Shown one piece after another: positions 61,807 through 64,000 of a DNA stretch of 64,000 nucleotides (position 1 is the stretch's first letter; each line of letters starts with the position of its first letter). Source of the DNA: Rheinheimera sp. (GTDB taxonomy: Bacteria; Pseudomonadota; Gammaproteobacteria; Enterobacterales; Alteromonadaceae); the NCBI GenBank assembly GCA_003543135.1, contig DPJG01000032.1, positions 1-64,000 of the forward strand, read 5' to 3'. Under the pieces are notes generated by a model. That model worked only from the letters and a program-made list of their open reading frames with translations, was not told the origin of the DNA and searched no databases. Position numbers and translations under genes: made by a program.

Positions 61807-63018
61807 ATGACTAAAGCAATTATTCTGGTTCTGGATAGTTTTGGTATTGGCAGTGCACCAGACGCCGAAAAATTTGGTGATGCCGGCGCCAACACTTTTA
61901 ACAGTATTGCCCGTGCTTTTGCCAAAGCCAAAGGCCGGCAACTGGCACTGCCCAATCTGGCCAGATTGGGTTTGGTGAAAGCTGCTTTTGGTGCTTCGTC
62001 TGAAATGGCGGCAGTGGCTGATTTAGAGCCGGTGCAGGGCGCTTATGGTTTTGCCGCTGAATTATCCAGCGGCAAAGACACGCCCAGTGGCCACTGGGAA
62101 ATTGCCGGTGTACCTGTGTTATTTGACTGGGGTTATTTTCATAATAAACAACAGAGTTTTCCAAAAGAGCTGATTGACGAATTATGTGCCCGCACCGGTG
62201 TGCCCGGTATTCTGGGCAATTGTCATGCTTCAGGCACTGATATTCTGGTGAAACTCGGTGATGAGCATATCCGCTCTGGCATGCCAATTTGCTACACCTC
62301 TGCCGACAGCGTGTTTCAGGTAGCTGCGCATGAAGAGCATTTTGGCTTAGACAAACTCTACCACTTTTGTGAAGTCGCCAGAGAATTGCTGGACCCTTAC
62401 AATATTGGCCGGGTGATAGCACGGCCGTTTTTGGGTGATGCGGCAGACAATTACGCCCGTACCGGCAACCGCAAAGATTATTCGGTATTACCTCCGGCGC
62501 CAACGCTGCTGGATAAACTCACTCAGGCCGGTGGCACTGTAATCAGCATTGGTAAAATTGCCGATATTTATGCCCATCAGGGCATTAGTAAAAGCGTGAA
62601 AGCCAATGGCCTGGCCGCTTTGGTGGACACCACGCTGGCTGAATATGCAGGGGCGCCGGATCGCAGCCTGATTTTTACCAATCTGGTGGATTTTGACCAG
62701 AACTACGGCCATCGCCGTGATGCGATAGGTTATGGTGAAGCGCTGGAATATTTTGACAGCCGCCTGCCGGAAATTATCGCGGCGCTTGATGCAGACTCAG
62801 TGCTGCTGATGACGGCCGATCATGGCTGTGACCCGACCTGGATAGGTACTGAACACACCCGTGAGTTTGTGCCTGTGCTGTTCAGTGGCCCCAAAGTGGC
62901 GGCGGTCAATTTAGGGCAAAGACAAAGTTTTGCTGATATGGGCCAAACGCTGGCCGAATTTTTTGGTCTGGAAAAACTGGCTTATGGTGAGTCATTTTTA
63001 GCCCAGACCCGTAAATAA
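61807..63018 (+). CDS. deoB: Phosphopentomutase DeoB
   Basis: 403 residues from ATG 61807 (GAGG upstream), like E. coli DeoB (407). It interconverts ribose/deoxyribose 1- and 5-phosphates. Alkaline-phosphatase-type metal sites: [14 protein letters not shown] at the N-terminus, [10 protein letters not shown] with the active threonine, [14 protein letters not shown] and [18 protein letters not shown]. First of three nucleoside salvage genes, unrelated to the nitrate genes. Confidence 0.96.
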   Translation: MTKAIILVLDSFGIGSAPDAEKFGDAGANTFNSIARAFAKAKGRQLALPNLARLGLVKAAFGASSEMAAVADLEPVQGAYGFAAELSSGKDTPSGHWEIAGVPVLFDWGYFHNKQQSFPKELIDELCARTGVPGILGNCHASGTDILVKLGDEHIRSGMPICYTSADSVFQVAAHEEHFGLDKLYHFCEVARELLDPYNIGRVIARPFLGDAADNYARTGNRKDYSVLPPAPTLLDKLTQAGGTVISIGKIADIYAHQGISKSVKANGLAALVDTTLAEYAGAPDRSLIFTNLVDFDQNYGHRRDAIGYGEALEYFDSRLPEIIAALDADSVLLMTADHGCDPTWIGTEHTREFVPVLFSGPKVAAVNLGQRQSFADMGQTLAEFFGLEKLAYGESFLAQTRK

Positions 63019-63075
63019 AACGAACAGACAACAACTGACAAAAACAACGAACAGATAACTGATAAGAGACAATCA

Positions 63076-63777
63076 ATGACCACTCCACATATTCATGCCG
63101 AAGTCGGCGCTTTTGCTCAAACCGTATTAATGCCAGGCGATCCGCTGCGTGCCAAACATATCGCCGACACCTTTTTAACCGACGTGAAATGCATTAACAC
63201 AGTGCGCAATATGTACGGTTTTACCGGTAAATATAACGGCAAAGACGTGAGCGTGATGGGCTCTGGTATGGGCGTGCCGTCCATGTCGATTTATGCCACT
63301 GAACTGGTGAAGTTTTATGGTGTAAAAAACATTATCCGTATTGGCTCCTGTGGTGGTTTACCGCTGTCGGTGAAGGTGCGTGAAGTTGTGATTGCAATGG
63401 GCGCCAGCACAGACTCAGCGGTCAACCGCAATCGTTTACAGGGCATGGATTTTGCCGCCCTTGCCAGTTATGACTTATTAGAACGTGCTGTTGCCGCCGC
63501 ACGCGCCAAAAATATCGGCGTTAAAGTGGGCAATGTCTTTACTTCTGACTTGTTCTACAACCCAAGTGAAACCCTGTTTGATACGCTGGAAAAATACGGC
63601 ATTTTAGGGGTTGAGATGGAAGCGGCCGGTTTATACGGTGTCGCCGCCGAATTTGGCATTAACGCGCTGGCAATTATGACAGTGTCGGATCATATCCGTA
63701 CCGGCGAATCGTTAAGCCCTGATGAGCGTCAGACCAGCTTTAACGAGATGGTTGAAATCGCGTTAGCACTGGCATAA
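63076..63777 (+). CDS. deoD: Purine nucleoside phosphorylase DeoD
   Basis: 233 residues, E. coli DeoD is 239. It splits purine (deoxy)nucleosides with phosphate. Typical segments: ADTFL after [50 protein letters not shown] and TVSDH. It follows deoB by 57 bases and is probably co-transcribed. Confidence 0.96.
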   Translation: MTTPHIHAEVGAFAQTVLMPGDPLRAKHIADTFLTDVKCINTVRNMYGFTGKYNGKDVSVMGSGMGVPSMSIYATELVKFYGVKNIIRIGSCGGLPLSVKVREVVIAMGASTDSAVNRNRLQGMDFAALASYDLLERAVAAARAKNIGVKVGNVFTSDLFYNPSETLFDTLEKYGILGVEMEAAGLYGVAAEFGINALAIMTVSDHIRTGESLSPDERQTSFNEMVEIALALA

Positions 63778-63787
63778 GGGGCCTGTT

Positions 63788-64000
63788 ATGTCGCTGAGCA
63801 GCAACAAAATGTTTTATGTGTCCTGGGAAGCTTTTCACCGGGCCACCAAAGAGCTGGCCAAATTATGCCTGGACGGCGAGTATGACAGCATAGTGGCGGT
63901 GAGCCGCGGTGGTTTGGTGCCTGCCGCTATTTTGGCGCGTGAGCTGAATATCCGGGTGGTGGACAGCATTTGTGTGTCGAGCTACGACCATGACCAGCAG
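63788..64000 (+). CDS. Phosphoribosyltransferase, xanthine phosphoribosyltransferase-like, 5' part
   Basis: 71 codons are visible before the window ends. From ATG 63788 the product reads FYVSWEAFHRATKELA, then VAVSRGGLVPAAILARELN, which is the type I phosphoribosyltransferase fold similar to Gpt of E. coli. It begins ten bases after deoD. The rest of the gene, including the PRPP loop, is outside the window, so the exact substrate is open. Confidence 0.8.
   Translation, partial: MSLSSNKMFYVSWEAFHRATKELAKLCLDGEYDSIVAVSRGGLVPAAILARELNIRVVDSICVSSYDHDQQ

Overview
The window looks like the chromosome of a facultatively anaerobic gammaproteobacterium. Moderate GC, close similarity of many proteins to E. 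coli, Shewanella and Pseudomonas families, and the gene mix suggest an Alteromonadales/Chromatiaceae relative such as Rheinheimera or Alishewanella; the genus is an inference. The main theme is nitrate respiration with its cofactor, quinone and regulatory support. A second theme is a compact arsenic resistance island. All gene calls rest on reading the protein sequences; no database search was run.

Layout. 1-70: 3' end of a tRNA-Phe and its terminator. 156-5820: nitric-oxide response (ytfE/ric diverging from norR, with three perfect NorR sites between them), a DUF454 gene, moeB, a DGC-domain protein and nnrS. 5845-10943: two NarK-type nitrate/nitrite transporters diverging around an FNR/NarL-type control region, then a PP2C phosphatase/Ser-Thr kinase fusion. 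10944-13390: six GCTAACC heptamer repeats, a secreted kelch protein, a small membrane protein and a 570-base gap. 13391-19748: mogA, ubiV, ubiU and ubiT (O2-independent ubiquinone synthesis), a small protein of a family commonly named ribonucleotide reductase subunit alpha, and nrdD/nrdG (anaerobic ribonucleotide reductase). 20043-33748: an outer-membrane porin, the narGHJI-ppiC operon (leftward), and divergently narX with a NIT-domain chemoreceptor and a small protein. 33914-39673: a secreted beta-propeller-like protein, then PAP2 phosphatase, eptA and a BamA-like outer-membrane protein behind a PmrA-type box.

39732-49080 is the arsenic island. A leftward operon arsR-arsC-acr3-phosphatase-thioredoxin-like-GAPDH-arsJ diverges from an arsP-type permease. 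Next to it a second ArsR with paired C-terminal cysteines diverges from a second DUF318 permease that is tightly coupled to a gene for a eukaryotic-type glutathione synthetase. That last operon, with a triplicated dyad operator, is the most unusual thing in the window.

49171-61168 returns to nitrate: a narK antiporter, narL (20 kb from narX), moeA, an orphan CHASE-PAS histidine kinase, a thiamine-diphosphate decarboxylase with an FNR box, and a leftward moaA-mobA-moaB-moaC-moaD-moaE cluster whose leader may be a Moco-type RNA. 61807-64000: deoB, deoD and the start of a phosphoribosyltransferase gene.

How it fits together: the NarX/NarL pair and an FNR-type regulator appear to drive narG, narK, narL, nrdDG and the decarboxylase through recognisable sites. 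The moa/moe/mob/mog genes build the cofactor for NarG, and UbiUVT supply ubiquinone without oxygen. NorR, YtfE and NnrS handle nitric oxide made downstream, and the NIT chemoreceptor may steer cells towards nitrate or nitrite. No nitrite, nitric oxide or nitrous oxide reductase genes lie in the window.
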